From contig RPFO01000296.1 in the NCBI GenBank assembly GCA_009746045.1, positions 2,018,564 to 2,082,563 on the forward strand: 64,000 nucleotides of DNA. The letters run 5' to 3'. This DNA comes from Mesostigma viride. Lineage: Eukaryota; Streptophyta; Mesostigmatophyceae; Mesostigmatales; Mesostigmataceae. Of this stretch, positions 7,812 through 17,500 are shown piece by piece. Numbering within the stretch: the stretch's first letter is position 1; each line of letters opens with the position of its first letter. A model generated the notes under the pieces. That model did not search any database and was not told the DNA's origin. It worked only from the letters and a program-made list of their open reading frames with translations. Position numbers and translations under genes: made by a program.

Positions 7812-8393
7812 ATGGACGAAGAAGCTCTCAACATCCTGGACAAGTTCATGAACGAGTCGAAGCTGCCCGTACCCCCGCCGCCCCCTCTGCCGATGGAACC
7901 AGCCACCACACCGAGCACGGCGAACCAGTATATCGTGAGAGTGGGGGACACCTGGGACTCCATTGCAAAGTCCGCGCGGGTGCGCACCGACGACCTGATA
8001 GTCAAGAACCCCCACGTGCATCCTCACTACCTATCGCCAGGGGACGTGCTGAAGATCCCACTGAGGATCACCTATGACGCGTTCTCTAAGATGATACTGA
8101 ACCAAGACAACGGTGTGGCGACGGAGCGCCCCGCTGCACCCCCGCCGCAGCAACAACAGGCGCGGTCGCTATCGGGAGCGGCCGTCCAGCCCACTCGCGG
8201 GACCCCGAGCGTGCTCGGACCCCGCCCGGCTGCCAGCCTGAGTGGGGCCGGGGGCGACCCCATAAGCGCCATCATGGCACTGAGGGGGCTCAGCCAGGCA
8301 GCACCCAGCATGCCGCCGAGGGGGATCAGCCAGGCAGCACCGAGCATGTCGCAATCGTCGCGTGGATCGTCGGGCTCCGTGTTTAGGTCATGA
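7812..8393 (+). CDS. LysM-domain protein
   Basis: The ATG at 7812 gives 193 residues. After a Pro-rich stretch comes a LysM domain at about residues 35-80, with YIVRVGDTWDSIAKSARV and a closing LSPGDVLKIPL. LysM domains bind N-acetylglucosamine polymers such as chitin or peptidoglycan. The C-terminal half is low-complexity Pro/Gln/Ser with two copies of a near-repeat around GISQAAPSM. There is no signal peptide or catalytic domain, so it may be a virion protein recognising a cell wall or glycan. Its end overlaps the convergent capsid gene by 11 bp. Confidence 0.82.
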   Translation: MDEEALNILDKFMNESKLPVPPPPPLPMEPATTPSTANQYIVRVGDTWDSIAKSARVRTDDLIVKNPHVHPHYLSPGDVLKIPLRITYDAFSKMILNQDNGVATERPAAPPPQQQQARSLSGAAVQPTRGTPSVLGPRPAASLSGAGGDPISAIMALRGLSQAAPSMPPRGISQAAPSMSQSSRGSSGSVFRS

Positions 8394-10020
8394 AAACCTT
8401 CCGCCCGTGCCCCTGGCTGACCTCGAACATGTTCATGGTGCGCGCGTAGATGTGGATGCGGCCATCCGACATCACCGCGCCCTCCTTGTAGCTAGGAATG
8501 TGCTTAAAGGACAGCCGCAGGGTCGCCCTGTCGACCTTGCTCAGGTTGATGCTGCCATTGGGGTCCGTCGACTCGGGGTTGAAGCAGAACGGCATCACGA
8601 ACAAATTCTGGTTGAAGTTGTTCGTGGGCCCGTTAGAGTGGAACTCGAAGGGGAGGTAGAAACCGAACCAGAGGGGGTCGCGGGGCGGCGTCCACAGGTC
8701 CTTCCCGTTGATGGCGAGCGTGGCCGTCTCGAACAGCGTGTCATCGATCTGCGCCCACTCCTCGGTCCTGCCAGGGACAAAGTACCCGCTCGCGTTCCAC
8801 ATCAGGTCCTTCTTCCCGGTCGTGGGTCGGTTGGACTCGAAGTTCCAGAACTTCACGTTGTCCACGTGCTGTCCGTCGCCCGCGATCGTGCGACTGTCGG
8901 CCCGGTAGAAGAAAATGATCTCCTTGCACGGACCGGAGAACTTGTCCAGAGAGATCTCCTTGTACAGCTTGTCCGTCGTCTTGATAGGCACGGACAAGTG
9001 CTGCGTCTCGGTGATCAGCCACGAGTTGCGCGTCCTCATGAACTGCTCGCGCTCGAACGCGTCAAGGAACACGTAGCGGGTCACCAGGCACACCTTCTTC
9101 AGCTCGCCGCCCAGGTTCTGGTCCTTCAGCACGCGCCCCTCGGGGTCGCGGGACAGATTGCCGGAACCCACGGGGTTCTCGTAGAAGAGCGGGACGTCCT
9201 TCGCCATCCACCTGTCCGGGTTCGTTGATGGAGCGGTGGCGAACGTGGCCTTCTCGAAGTACCGCAAGTACGAGGAAAGCAGAGGGCGGGGGCTCAGCTT
9301 CACGCGCACCTCCATCTCGTGGTACTGCAGCGCCCCGATGGGGATCGCGTGCCCCTGGCTCTCGTCGAAGTAAAACTGGATCGGCACGTAGATGTGCTGG
9401 TCGTGCTGCGTGCCGATGTTGAACCCGCCGCCGTTGTCGTCCGGGGTGTTCAGGACCACGCTGTTGGAGGGGTTGTGGACCAGAGAGTCCCAGATATACA
9501 TGAAGTCCCCCGTCGTGCTGTCAACCAGCTGGTTGCCCACCCACAGCTCCACCCTCTCCGGCAACACGTACCCCATCGAGCGCATCCAGGACTCGTTGAA
9601 CATGTCGTGAGTCACGCCAGAGTAACCCGTGGAGGCACTGCGAGGGACCTTGCTGGCGTCCAGCGCCACCGTGATGTCCACGCTCTCGGTCGAGTCGGTG
9701 GCCGTGTACCGCATCGTGGCGGGGTCCACGAACTTCAAGTCGTTCACCCTGTACTCCATCGTCCCGTAGTTCAATTTGGTCACGTTGAAGTACAGGTACA
9801 TCTTGGTGATCAGGTCGCCGATCTTGGGAACGACGAAGCGCACCTCCGAGTCGTACTCCGCCTTGTTGGCCGGGTTGAGCTGCACGTCGCTCCAACTGTA
9901 GTTGGTGTGCCGGCTGTACACGTGCTTGAAGTAAGTCTTCTCGGGCAGAGCGGTAAGGTATTCGTCGAACGTGCCCTTACAATGCAGCCAAGTGATCGGC
10001 GCGCTCAAGTCTTGAGACAT
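8383..10020 (-). CDS. Major capsid protein paralogue A (double jelly-roll), divergent
   Basis: This 545-residue protein has the double-jelly-roll capsid landmarks. Near the N-terminus is TYFKHVYSRHTNYSW (compare FFKTVYPRHTNF in the other copies). GDLITKMYLYF, the middle HIYVPIQFYF and IPIGALQYHEMEVRVKL, RYVFLDAFEREQF and the C-terminal IHIYARTMNMFEV follow. It is the most divergent of four paralogues. Its N-terminus lacks the usual AKGxQD motif and it ends KVFMT in place of RYAS/RFAS. It may be a minor or specialised capsomer. Confidence 0.88.
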   Translation of the reverse strand: MSQDLSAPITWLHCKGTFDEYLTALPEKTYFKHVYSRHTNYSWSDVQLNPANKAEYDSEVRFVVPKIGDLITKMYLYFNVTKLNYGTMEYRVNDLKFVDPATMRYTATDSTESVDITVALDASKVPRSASTGYSGVTHDMFNESWMRSMGYVLPERVELWVGNQLVDSTTGDFMYIWDSLVHNPSNSVVLNTPDDNGGGFNIGTQHDQHIYVPIQFYFDESQGHAIPIGALQYHEMEVRVKLSPRPLLSSYLRYFEKATFATAPSTNPDRWMAKDVPLFYENPVGSGNLSRDPEGRVLKDQNLGGELKKVCLVTRYVFLDAFEREQFMRTRNSWLITETQHLSVPIKTTDKLYKEISLDKFSGPCKEIIFFYRADSRTIAGDGQHVDNVKFWNFESNRPTTGKKDLMWNASGYFVPGRTEEWAQIDDTLFETATLAINGKDLWTPPRDPLWFGFYLPFEFHSNGPTNNFNQNLFVMPFCFNPESTDPNGSINLSKVDRATLRLSFKHIPSYKEGAVMSDGRIHIYARTMNMFEVSQGHGRKVFMT

Positions 10021-10081
10021 CGCCGAATATCATCAATCACGTGCGATAATTTGTGTGTGGCCCAAACCGCGTCAGGAGCGA

Positions 10082-10109
10082 TTTTTTTTCTCCGCACACA
10101 CTATACATC
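10082..10109 (+). promoter_or_regulatory. Putative late promoter of capsid paralogue B
   Basis: A T8 tract (10082-10089) is followed 11 nt later by CTATACATC (10101-10109), which ends 5 nt before the ATG at 10115. The same layout precedes other virion-type genes in this window. Confidence 0.45.
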
Positions 10110-10114
10110 ACAAC

Positions 10115-11740
10115 ATGGCATCCGCGATCATGCAACTCCACGCGCGAGGGTCGCAGGATATCGCGACCATCGTGAACCCAGAAATTTCCTTTTGGAAGAC
10201 CGTGTACCCCCGCCACACCAACTTCTCGTGGGACGACACCATCATCACACAGAGCACCGGGACCGCGGACTACGGCCAGATGGTCGAGTTTAAGCTCCCC
10301 CGATCGGGAGATCTCGTCACCAAGTGCACGCTGCTCGTGGAGATGGGAATGGTGAAGAACGCGGGAACGTGGACGGGGCAGTTCTCACCCTTCATCAAGG
10401 ACTTCGGGCGCGCGCTCATCGAGTACGTGGAGCTCACCATCGGCGGGTACCAGATCGAGAGGATCACCGGGGACATGCTGCATATCATGGACATCATATC
10501 CAGGCCGGACTACCAGAGCTTCGTGGAGACCATGCCCGTACAGCACGGCGGATCCATCTCCTTCACGGCCAACGGCGCCGTGAAGGAGCAGTACCAAAAC
10601 ACACACAAGCAGTTTCTCTACCTGCCCCTGGAGTTCAGCTTCACGCGCGAACCCGGTCTGGCGCTGCCCATGATCTCCCTGCAGTACCACGAGGTGCGGG
10701 TTAAGGTGAAGCTCAGCAGCGCGGACAAGATCTTCAACTACTACCAAATCAGCACGGCCAACACGACTTCCACCTACAACGACATGATGTCTGGAACCGA
10801 CCTGATCGAGCTGCGCACGCTCATCCGTTCGCTGTATCTGCGCGGCATCTACGGAGACGAGATGTCCCAGTTGGTCGTCGAGACGGGCGACTTGTCGCCA
10901 GTCAACTTTGTCATTGAAAACGCGGTATACACGGACAAGCTCACCAATCTGGCTGTTGATGGTACCACACATGTGATCTCTTTCAAACTCGCTCTCACAG
11001 GCGCCGCGGCGGGGATTACCTTCAAAATCCCCCCGAATATCGTGCCCGACGCGGACAAGTACGCGCTGGACGCCACCACCCCATACAACACCATCGAAAA
11101 CCAGAGGAGCGCGTGGATCGCCTCCCCCCCGTCGCTGTCCGTGCGGCTCATGTGTCGGTACATCTACCTGGATGACTTCGAGCGCAGGCAATTCGCAGTC
11201 AACACCCACGAGTACCTCGTGACCGAGTACCAGTACCACCAGCACTTTGTCACCGCCGGAGTCGACCAGGTCACCATCGACCTCAAGTTCAACCACCCGA
11301 CCAAGGAGCTCATATTCTTCTACCGCCAGGACCAATGGTGGGACGACGACACTGGCGCCATGACCAACTACACCGGATACTGGTCGTTCTCCAACCCCAA
11401 CTCCGCGTTTGGCGACGGGCACCTGTTCAGCAGCGCCAACCTCGTGCTGAACTCTCAAAACGTGTACGGCGACGGCCGCGACCCGGTGTACTTCTCCTCG
11501 TTGCTTCCTAACCATTTCCACAACAACGCGTGGAGAGACCGCATCTACATCATCCCATTCTGCCTGCAGCCTGACACGTGGAAGCCGAGTGGGTCTATCA
11601 ACCTGTCCAGGCTCGATGACGTCAAGCTGGTGCTTAAGAGGACCGGGCCGCTCCCGCCCGGGTGCATCCACGTGTACGCCAAGAACTTTAACGTTATCAA
11701 GATCCAGAACGGGATGGGAGGAAAGAGGTACGCGTCCTAA
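10115..11740 (+). CDS. Major capsid protein paralogue B (double jelly-roll)
   Basis: The ATG at 10115 gives 541 residues; the longer frame starts at GTG. It has HARGSQDIATIVNPEISFWK, then TVYPRHTNFSWDD, and LPRSGDLVTKC. The middle has ISLQYHEVRVKVKL and the domain-2 start RYIYLDDFERRQFAVNTHEY. It ends with SGSINLSRLDDVKL, IHVYAKNFNVIKI and GMGGKRYAS. These are the hallmarks of the capsomer-forming protein of icosahedral nucleocytoviruses. It is divergent from paralogue A, with about 90 bp between the two starts. Confidence 0.95.
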   Translation: MASAIMQLHARGSQDIATIVNPEISFWKTVYPRHTNFSWDDTIITQSTGTADYGQMVEFKLPRSGDLVTKCTLLVEMGMVKNAGTWTGQFSPFIKDFGRALIEYVELTIGGYQIERITGDMLHIMDIISRPDYQSFVETMPVQHGGSISFTANGAVKEQYQNTHKQFLYLPLEFSFTREPGLALPMISLQYHEVRVKVKLSSADKIFNYYQISTANTTSTYNDMMSGTDLIELRTLIRSLYLRGIYGDEMSQLVVETGDLSPVNFVIENAVYTDKLTNLAVDGTTHVISFKLALTGAAAGITFKIPPNIVPDADKYALDATTPYNTIENQRSAWIASPPSLSVRLMCRYIYLDDFERRQFAVNTHEYLVTEYQYHQHFVTAGVDQVTIDLKFNHPTKELIFFYRQDQWWDDDTGAMTNYTGYWSFSNPNSAFGDGHLFSSANLVLNSQNVYGDGRDPVYFSSLLPNHFHNNAWRDRIYIIPFCLQPDTWKPSGSINLSRLDDVKLVLKRTGPLPPGCIHVYAKNFNVIKIQNGMGGKRYAS

Positions 11741-11774
11741 GGAACACAATTAGCTAAACTGTACCTAGTAGCAA

Positions 11775-12575
11775 ATGGACGTTCGTCCTGGACGGGCCAC
11801 GTTGCCGCTATTTCGTGTAGTCCACGAAGACGACAAGTACCAATACTTTGAGATGGAGAACTCCCCTCTTGCTGGCAAAGTGAGAGTAGCGAAAGAAACG
11901 CGGTACGTGAATGGACAAGACTTCTGCGACGCTCTGTCCATGGGCAAGAAGAGGATAAAGACATTCACGAGGACAAAGGCGTTCGAGGACTTACTGGACG
12001 CGATGAAGACCCACCTTGGCATCGAAAAGCTCATGGAGCGAGTGCAAGGAGGCACGCCGTCCATGCAGGGGACGTGGATGCACACGTCGCTCATCTGGCA
12101 CGTTGCCGCGTGGATAAGCCCCGTGTTCGCCGTCGCAGCCATGGACTGGGCGGACATCTTCTACAACACCCCCTCGTGCCCCAAGGGGTGTCTGGAGACG
12201 CTGGCATTCAGAATGGTCGAGGAAGCCGCGAGGATGTCCACGCAGCGCTCCGAGGCGGAAGTGAGAGACGCCATCGCCCTGCGCGTGGAAGGCGAGGTGG
12301 AAGTTAAAGTGGGGGACACCAACATGAGGGCAGACATCGTCAGCCACAAGTGCAAAATGCTTATGGAAGTGAAAGAGGTCGCGCGGTGGACAGACGCGGT
12401 GGGGCAGCTGCTGGTATATGGCCACCACTTCCCCGGTCTCACGAAAGTCATAGTGGTTTTTGACAGGGACGGGAAAGACATCGCGGAGGAACAGATCGAC
12501 CTGATTGAATTCCACGTGCAAGGACTGGACATGATGGTCTGCACGGAGCGGTATTTTGAAAAGTATTACGCGTAA
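11775..12575 (+). CDS. KilA-N domain fused to a PD-(D/E)XK nuclease-like domain
   Basis: This is a 266-residue protein. The KilA-N DNA-binding domain spans about residues 10-130, with RYVNGQDFCDAL, KTFTRTKAFEDLL and GTWMHTSLIWHVAAWISPVF. The second domain (about 150-266) has a PD-(D/E)XK layout: D187 in MRADIV, E198-V-K200 in LMEVKEV, and Q211 in GQLLVYG. The same core occurs alone in the gene at 51738. KilA-N proteins are common in large DNA viruses. A sequence-specific nuclease or a nuclease-fold regulator is inferred. The gene sits between capsid and fibre genes. Confidence 0.8.
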   Translation: MDVRPGRATLPLFRVVHEDDKYQYFEMENSPLAGKVRVAKETRYVNGQDFCDALSMGKKRIKTFTRTKAFEDLLDAMKTHLGIEKLMERVQGGTPSMQGTWMHTSLIWHVAAWISPVFAVAAMDWADIFYNTPSCPKGCLETLAFRMVEEAARMSTQRSEAEVRDAIALRVEGEVEVKVGDTNMRADIVSHKCKMLMEVKEVARWTDAVGQLLVYGHHFPGLTKVIVVFDRDGKDIAEEQIDLIEFHVQGLDMMVCTERYFEKYYA

Positions 12576-12625
12576 CACCACTTCTTGATTAATAAAACTT
12601 TCTTTGTTTAAATTAACGTCTCGTA

Positions 12626-14506
12626 ATGGTCAACATCACACAAGTACCTGGGTTTAGGGGGATGCGTTTGGAAGTTACCAGCAGTACGGGTGACATGCTG
12701 CATGTTGTTAACGTGGTGTCAATGAGAGACCTCAACACCGTGAATACGATCCCAGTAGAAAATGTTTCGGGGAATGTATTTTGCAGGTTGATCATGAATG
12801 TGTGGACCCCGGAGATGCCACAGTTTGTCACCACACCTTTCTATATAAATGGAATCGAAATGGGTGTTTTGGCCATTACGCAAGTGTCGGGGGCAGGTTT
12901 CCACTTTACATTGGGGTACCTATATAACAGTGTGCGTGACAAACCGCGAATCGGTTATGACATGTTGAAAACGGATAAGGACCAGGTGCTCGTGTTCACT
13001 ATCCCTCAAAACACGTACATCGTTGACGGGGTGCTGATCGACCAACCTACAGAAGTCTCAATCACTTTCACACCTGCGATCGGTAATGCCACTCCTCCAC
13101 TACTACCCGCGATTAAGCGTGCAGTGTTTGATATATACAACGGCGGAGTGCTAACCAAAGCCCAAGAGCTTGTGCGGGACCCTGATCATCCTGTATTTGA
13201 CTCTATCGAGATGTACGACCTGGTGAATGCGGAGTTTTGCTCGTTGGTGATTAGCATCCCATACGAACAAGAGACGCCACAATCGTCTTTCACGGTCAGA
13301 TACAAGATAGACAATGAAGATGTCGGGTACTTTCTTATGTCAACCGCGCCAAACGGCGACTTCACTATATCGATGTCGGGGTTGTACCAGGTTCTTAAGA
13401 ATAAGGGTAGTGACACTACTACTTTGCAAAAAGTTACATTCACGCTGCCATCATACTCTCTTCTCGTAAACGGACAATTCGTGTCTACACAACCAGTTGA
13501 CATCGCCCTTCGTGTGGTAGACACGCTGCTGGAAGCAGAACTGGACAGCAACATGCACGTTTGCCACATCCAGGGTCTGACCAACGTGACCGTGGACGTT
13601 GTGGAAGATGGTGTCACGCGCAACTCACAAGTGATCGCATCCTCGCCGGATTACCAGAGCACGTTTTTGTATCTGAGCCAAATTGCTCAGACCGGCGGCA
13701 GTGGCCACACCATAGAGGTATTTGTGCGTTTAAATACAACTGCTTCTGTCTGGACCATTTTAACTAACGGGCAAAACGTGTTGGTTCCATATAAGCTTGA
13801 TGGTGTTGTTTTCGGGACTGCGGAACTCACAGACGGAAACAAGGACGGTTGTATTTCGCTCAACTTGCACGACCTGATTGCCAGTGTGCGGTCTCACCCC
13901 ACCTCGGGGTATGATATGACGACAAAGAAATCTCAAACGTTGTCGATGACTATACCCACTAACTCGTTGTTTGTGGATGGGGGGCTCCTAGATACGCCAA
14001 TCCTGGTAAAATTACTAATACTCGATGCCCCACCGCCACCGACTGACTTCTTGAACGCAATACCGCTGGTCACCGCGATACAGTTCGAGGTTCGTGCATC
14101 ACCTTCCAGTGCCACCATTGATGTTATTGAAATAATAACAGCACCGTCATATGTTAAATCTGACTTATACCTTGAACGAATAGTACGAGGCCCAGATGCA
14201 ATTGTGGCATTAGATGTAATTACCTCTGCCCCTGTGGCTGTGCCATCCAGTCCGGTAGAAGTGCCGTTTGCTTTGGATGATAAAGCGTTTGGTACCGCAA
14301 CTCTTACCAAGACACCCGCAGGTGTTAGGGTAGACTTTGGTGCCCTCTATGCCAAAGTTCTTTCCCGATCCGGATACGGGTATGACATGTTTAGTAAATC
14401 GTGGCAGTTGTTGACCGTTACAATACCACCGGGATATTTATACATCGATAACAATGCCGTCAACAATGAAGTGAGTTTTAGTTGTGTGCTGCAAACGGCG
14501 ACATGA
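12626..14506 (+). CDS. Repeat-built fibre-like protein, 626 aa
   Basis: The protein consists largely of four copies of a module of about 75-80 residues. Each copy has a beta-strand pair such as PYKLDGVVFGTAEL, a helix-like stretch with LY or LH, then G-Y-DM in three of the four copies, and a final IP-x4-L-x-VDG strand. Module ends lie near residues 150, 300, 465 and 620. The same module recurs in the next gene. There is no signal peptide or membrane segment. Base composition is clearly AT-richer than the capsid genes on both sides. A surface fibre or adhesin role is inferred from its place among capsid genes. Confidence 0.75.
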   Translation: MVNITQVPGFRGMRLEVTSSTGDMLHVVNVVSMRDLNTVNTIPVENVSGNVFCRLIMNVWTPEMPQFVTTPFYINGIEMGVLAITQVSGAGFHFTLGYLYNSVRDKPRIGYDMLKTDKDQVLVFTIPQNTYIVDGVLIDQPTEVSITFTPAIGNATPPLLPAIKRAVFDIYNGGVLTKAQELVRDPDHPVFDSIEMYDLVNAEFCSLVISIPYEQETPQSSFTVRYKIDNEDVGYFLMSTAPNGDFTISMSGLYQVLKNKGSDTTTLQKVTFTLPSYSLLVNGQFVSTQPVDIALRVVDTLLEAELDSNMHVCHIQGLTNVTVDVVEDGVTRNSQVIASSPDYQSTFLYLSQIAQTGGSGHTIEVFVRLNTTASVWTILTNGQNVLVPYKLDGVVFGTAELTDGNKDGCISLNLHDLIASVRSHPTSGYDMTTKKSQTLSMTIPTNSLFVDGGLLDTPILVKLLILDAPPPPTDFLNAIPLVTAIQFEVRASPSSATIDVIEIITAPSYVKSDLYLERIVRGPDAIVALDVITSAPVAVPSSPVEVPFALDDKAFGTATLTKTPAGVRVDFGALYAKVLSRSGYGYDMFSKSWQLLTVTIPPGYLYIDNNAVNNEVSFSCVLQTAT

Positions 14507-14514
14507 TATTAGTC

Positions 14515-14537
14515 AAAAAATCTCAGCATGTATATAA
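14515..14537 (+). promoter_or_regulatory. Putative late promoter of the 1317-aa fibre gene
   Basis: A6 (14515-14520), then TCT, then TATATAA (14531-14537), end 9 nt before the ATG at 14547. This is the layout seen before the capsid paralogues. Confidence 0.45.
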
Positions 14538-14546
14538 CCTGGACCT

Positions 14547-17500
14547 ATGAGTTATACTATAGCGTCATTGAACCCGATTTCTGCTTTATGGGATTTCGGT
14601 ATACCGGTGTTTGACGTTGCTGGACGGGTAATTGGATATATGCATCCTAAGTTGCCCGCGGCAAGCAATGATGGAACCGCACTAAATATTGTTACGGCAA
14701 TTGATGTAACGGCAACCCCATTGTCGACCGATTCTTTTAAGGCATCTGAAGTATCTCTATTATTGCGTTTCAATAAAAATCGTCCACTTGCACTACACAA
14801 AGTGTCATCGGTAGTAATATCATCTCTCGGAACGGGGTCATCAACCATTTCTATTTTCCCGGTGTCTATTGATCTATTGGATTTTACAGACTATCGCGAT
14901 GTAAAGATCAATTTTGGATATCTTTACAACTTAGCAACGGCAGCGGGATGGGATATGACAAACCCTGGAGGCAGAGTAAACCGTTTAAACGTTGTTATAC
15001 CTTCGGGGACAATCATAATTGACGGTGTTGCCATTATTTCGCCAATTCGACATTCGTGCACGTTTTCTTTTGGCCCAATTGCAATGGACCCTCTTGTTTT
15101 GCCCATTCAACCGACGGGAAATATAAACTCCCTACCACTTCTCAGCGGCGCATCGTTCTTGTTTACCAATGCATCAACCAAAGAAATGTTGACTGACGGA
15201 AGAAGGACGGCGGTTTCTAAAAATGAGATGGGATTGTTCGAATGCGCACCTATCGGTGACTGGTTAAGGTTTTGGCCATCGGCGGATTCAAACACACTCG
15301 TCACCCTTCAGCTCGAGTTCACTTCGCCCACCACGGACGTGACAGTTGCTCTTACAACATATAAAGGATTTTATGTCGATATATACTCGACAGACAGGAC
15401 CGAATACGTCACCAGAACCGGTAGGATCGACACATTGACGCAACAGCTAACAGATGACGGGAGGGTGATAACAACAGCAACACTTGTGTTCGATGATATT
15501 GTCAACCTTGCGAAAAATGCTAACATATTTATGCTGACACAACCAAGCACTCAGGTCGTCCTGCGTCTCAACAACAGTTTCCTAATCGGCGGTGTCGAAA
15601 ACGTTTATTCTGAACTTGTATGGAATTTTTGGAAAGATTCACTCCCTTCCGCTGCTATATCGGCTGATCCTCCAACAACTGTGTTTCTAAGCGAATTCTC
15701 TAGCGGAACGTTGCTAGAGAGTGTATATTGGGTATTTAAATCAGGCACAAACACTTTGCGTAGAATCATGGTTCCAAACGACAATTGGTCTATCGGTGGT
15801 TCAATACGGTTTGATGAAAGTATACGGTCGGCGAACGTGTCTGTGGAACTGGTGTTTCCTTCTAACATTACTTTGACAAAGGTGAAGTCTGGAGTAACTA
15901 GCGTCGGGTGGAATGTCAGTACAAAAAAATTTACAAATGCGGCTTTGAGTAAATCAAGCACTGAGAACAAGCTCACCATCATACTCGGTAATGTCAAGCA
16001 GCAAGCGATGAACGCCGGCTTAGACATGTCCCAGCATAGTTTTATGGTCAATTTTACCATCCCCCCCAACGTGTTCAAGTTATCGGCCGCGGGTACAACA
16101 TTGTGGGATGGGGCGGGACAAATAGTCGGAGCGGAGACATCGTTTGTTCCGTCAAGCAATGCACAGGTTGGTACTCTTGCAGATCTCGCGGGGATCACTG
16201 GTGGTAAGTTTACCTTTGGCACGTCAACCCCGCTAGAAGTCGGGTTTGCAGGCACCACTCCGAGCCCTATAAATGATGTCCAAGCAGCATTTCAGAAAGG
16301 GACAGCGATGCTGGATTTAACATTTCCTGCAGGGACATCTATCAGCGTGCATAGCAGTGGTTATTTTGTAAAGTGGTCCATCGACGATATTTATTTTGAG
16401 ATGGACAATGTGATGACCCGGACCTCTGATGGGATACGCTTGAATTTCGGTACTCTTTTTCAAGATGTATTAGCGCGAGGGTTGGACATGCAGATAAAAA
16501 ATACAGTGTTCACTGTCGTGATACCGTCCGGCAGTGTGACCATCGGCAACAGTACATTGGCGACAAATGTTACTGCCAGCTGGCCTTTTAACGTGGCGAT
16601 TGGAGACATGAACTCTTTTGGTACCGCTCTTACTAGTGTCAACTGGAACTTTCAAGGCGTTATCGTGCCGGCGGCATCTAAGAACCAGAGCAGCGGGTTG
16701 TGGGGGTTATCAACAGTGGCGGACATGTACAAGTACTGGAGTCTGAGGCCGGTGACTCTCGAGCTTGTATTTAGTTCACCGCCTGTCTTGATCGGAACCC
16801 CAAAAGTCACGGTCACTGCCGCAAGCACTACGTTTGGCACTCCAATGACAGTATGTATAAATGACCCTCGCATCAATGGCAACAAGCTATCAATCATGGC
16901 AGGTGAGGGTAATGGCGTAGGCAGGGGTCAAAGCCTGTGGGAGTTGGTGCAGAACGCAGCCAGTGGATTTGACATGAGCGCTGGGGTGTCAGTTGTGGGG
17001 ATCAGCATTCCTGGAGGTGCTATCAAAATTGGATCAAGTACGATAGTTTCACCTATCAAGTCTTCGTGGGTGTTTGTCAACAGCGTATCTAATTTTGAAC
17101 TTTTTGGAATACTGCTAAAATCCATCAAGTGGGTGTTTACCCCAGTGACAGGAAATCCAACCACGGTGGAATCATCATTGAACTTCCCGTCAGATTTGTC
17201 AACTGCCATTCAGACAGTCAACCAACAGACACTGGACGCGACTGCGCACAAGGGAAAAATCGTCAGACTAGATATAGAATTTGAAACACGATCCCCCATT
17301 GTTGTGAGTGACATGGTGTATCATGATATATTTTACTATAAAGGAGCAAATACCACCGGAACAAGAACATCTTACACTATAGATGGGTCTACGGTTAGAA
17401 TCACGCTCGATAACATATGGGACACTACTTCCACTGCTGACTTAACGGCTTCCCCATCCACTTTGGTTAAGGTCAACATCCCACACAATTGTTTTACTAT

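Noticed and set aside
10385-11749. 454-aa minus-strand open frame opposite capsid paralogue B
   Set aside because: It lies wholly opposite a clear capsid gene, and its composition (Val/Asp/Arg/His-rich) is the usual antisense shadow in GC-rich DNA.
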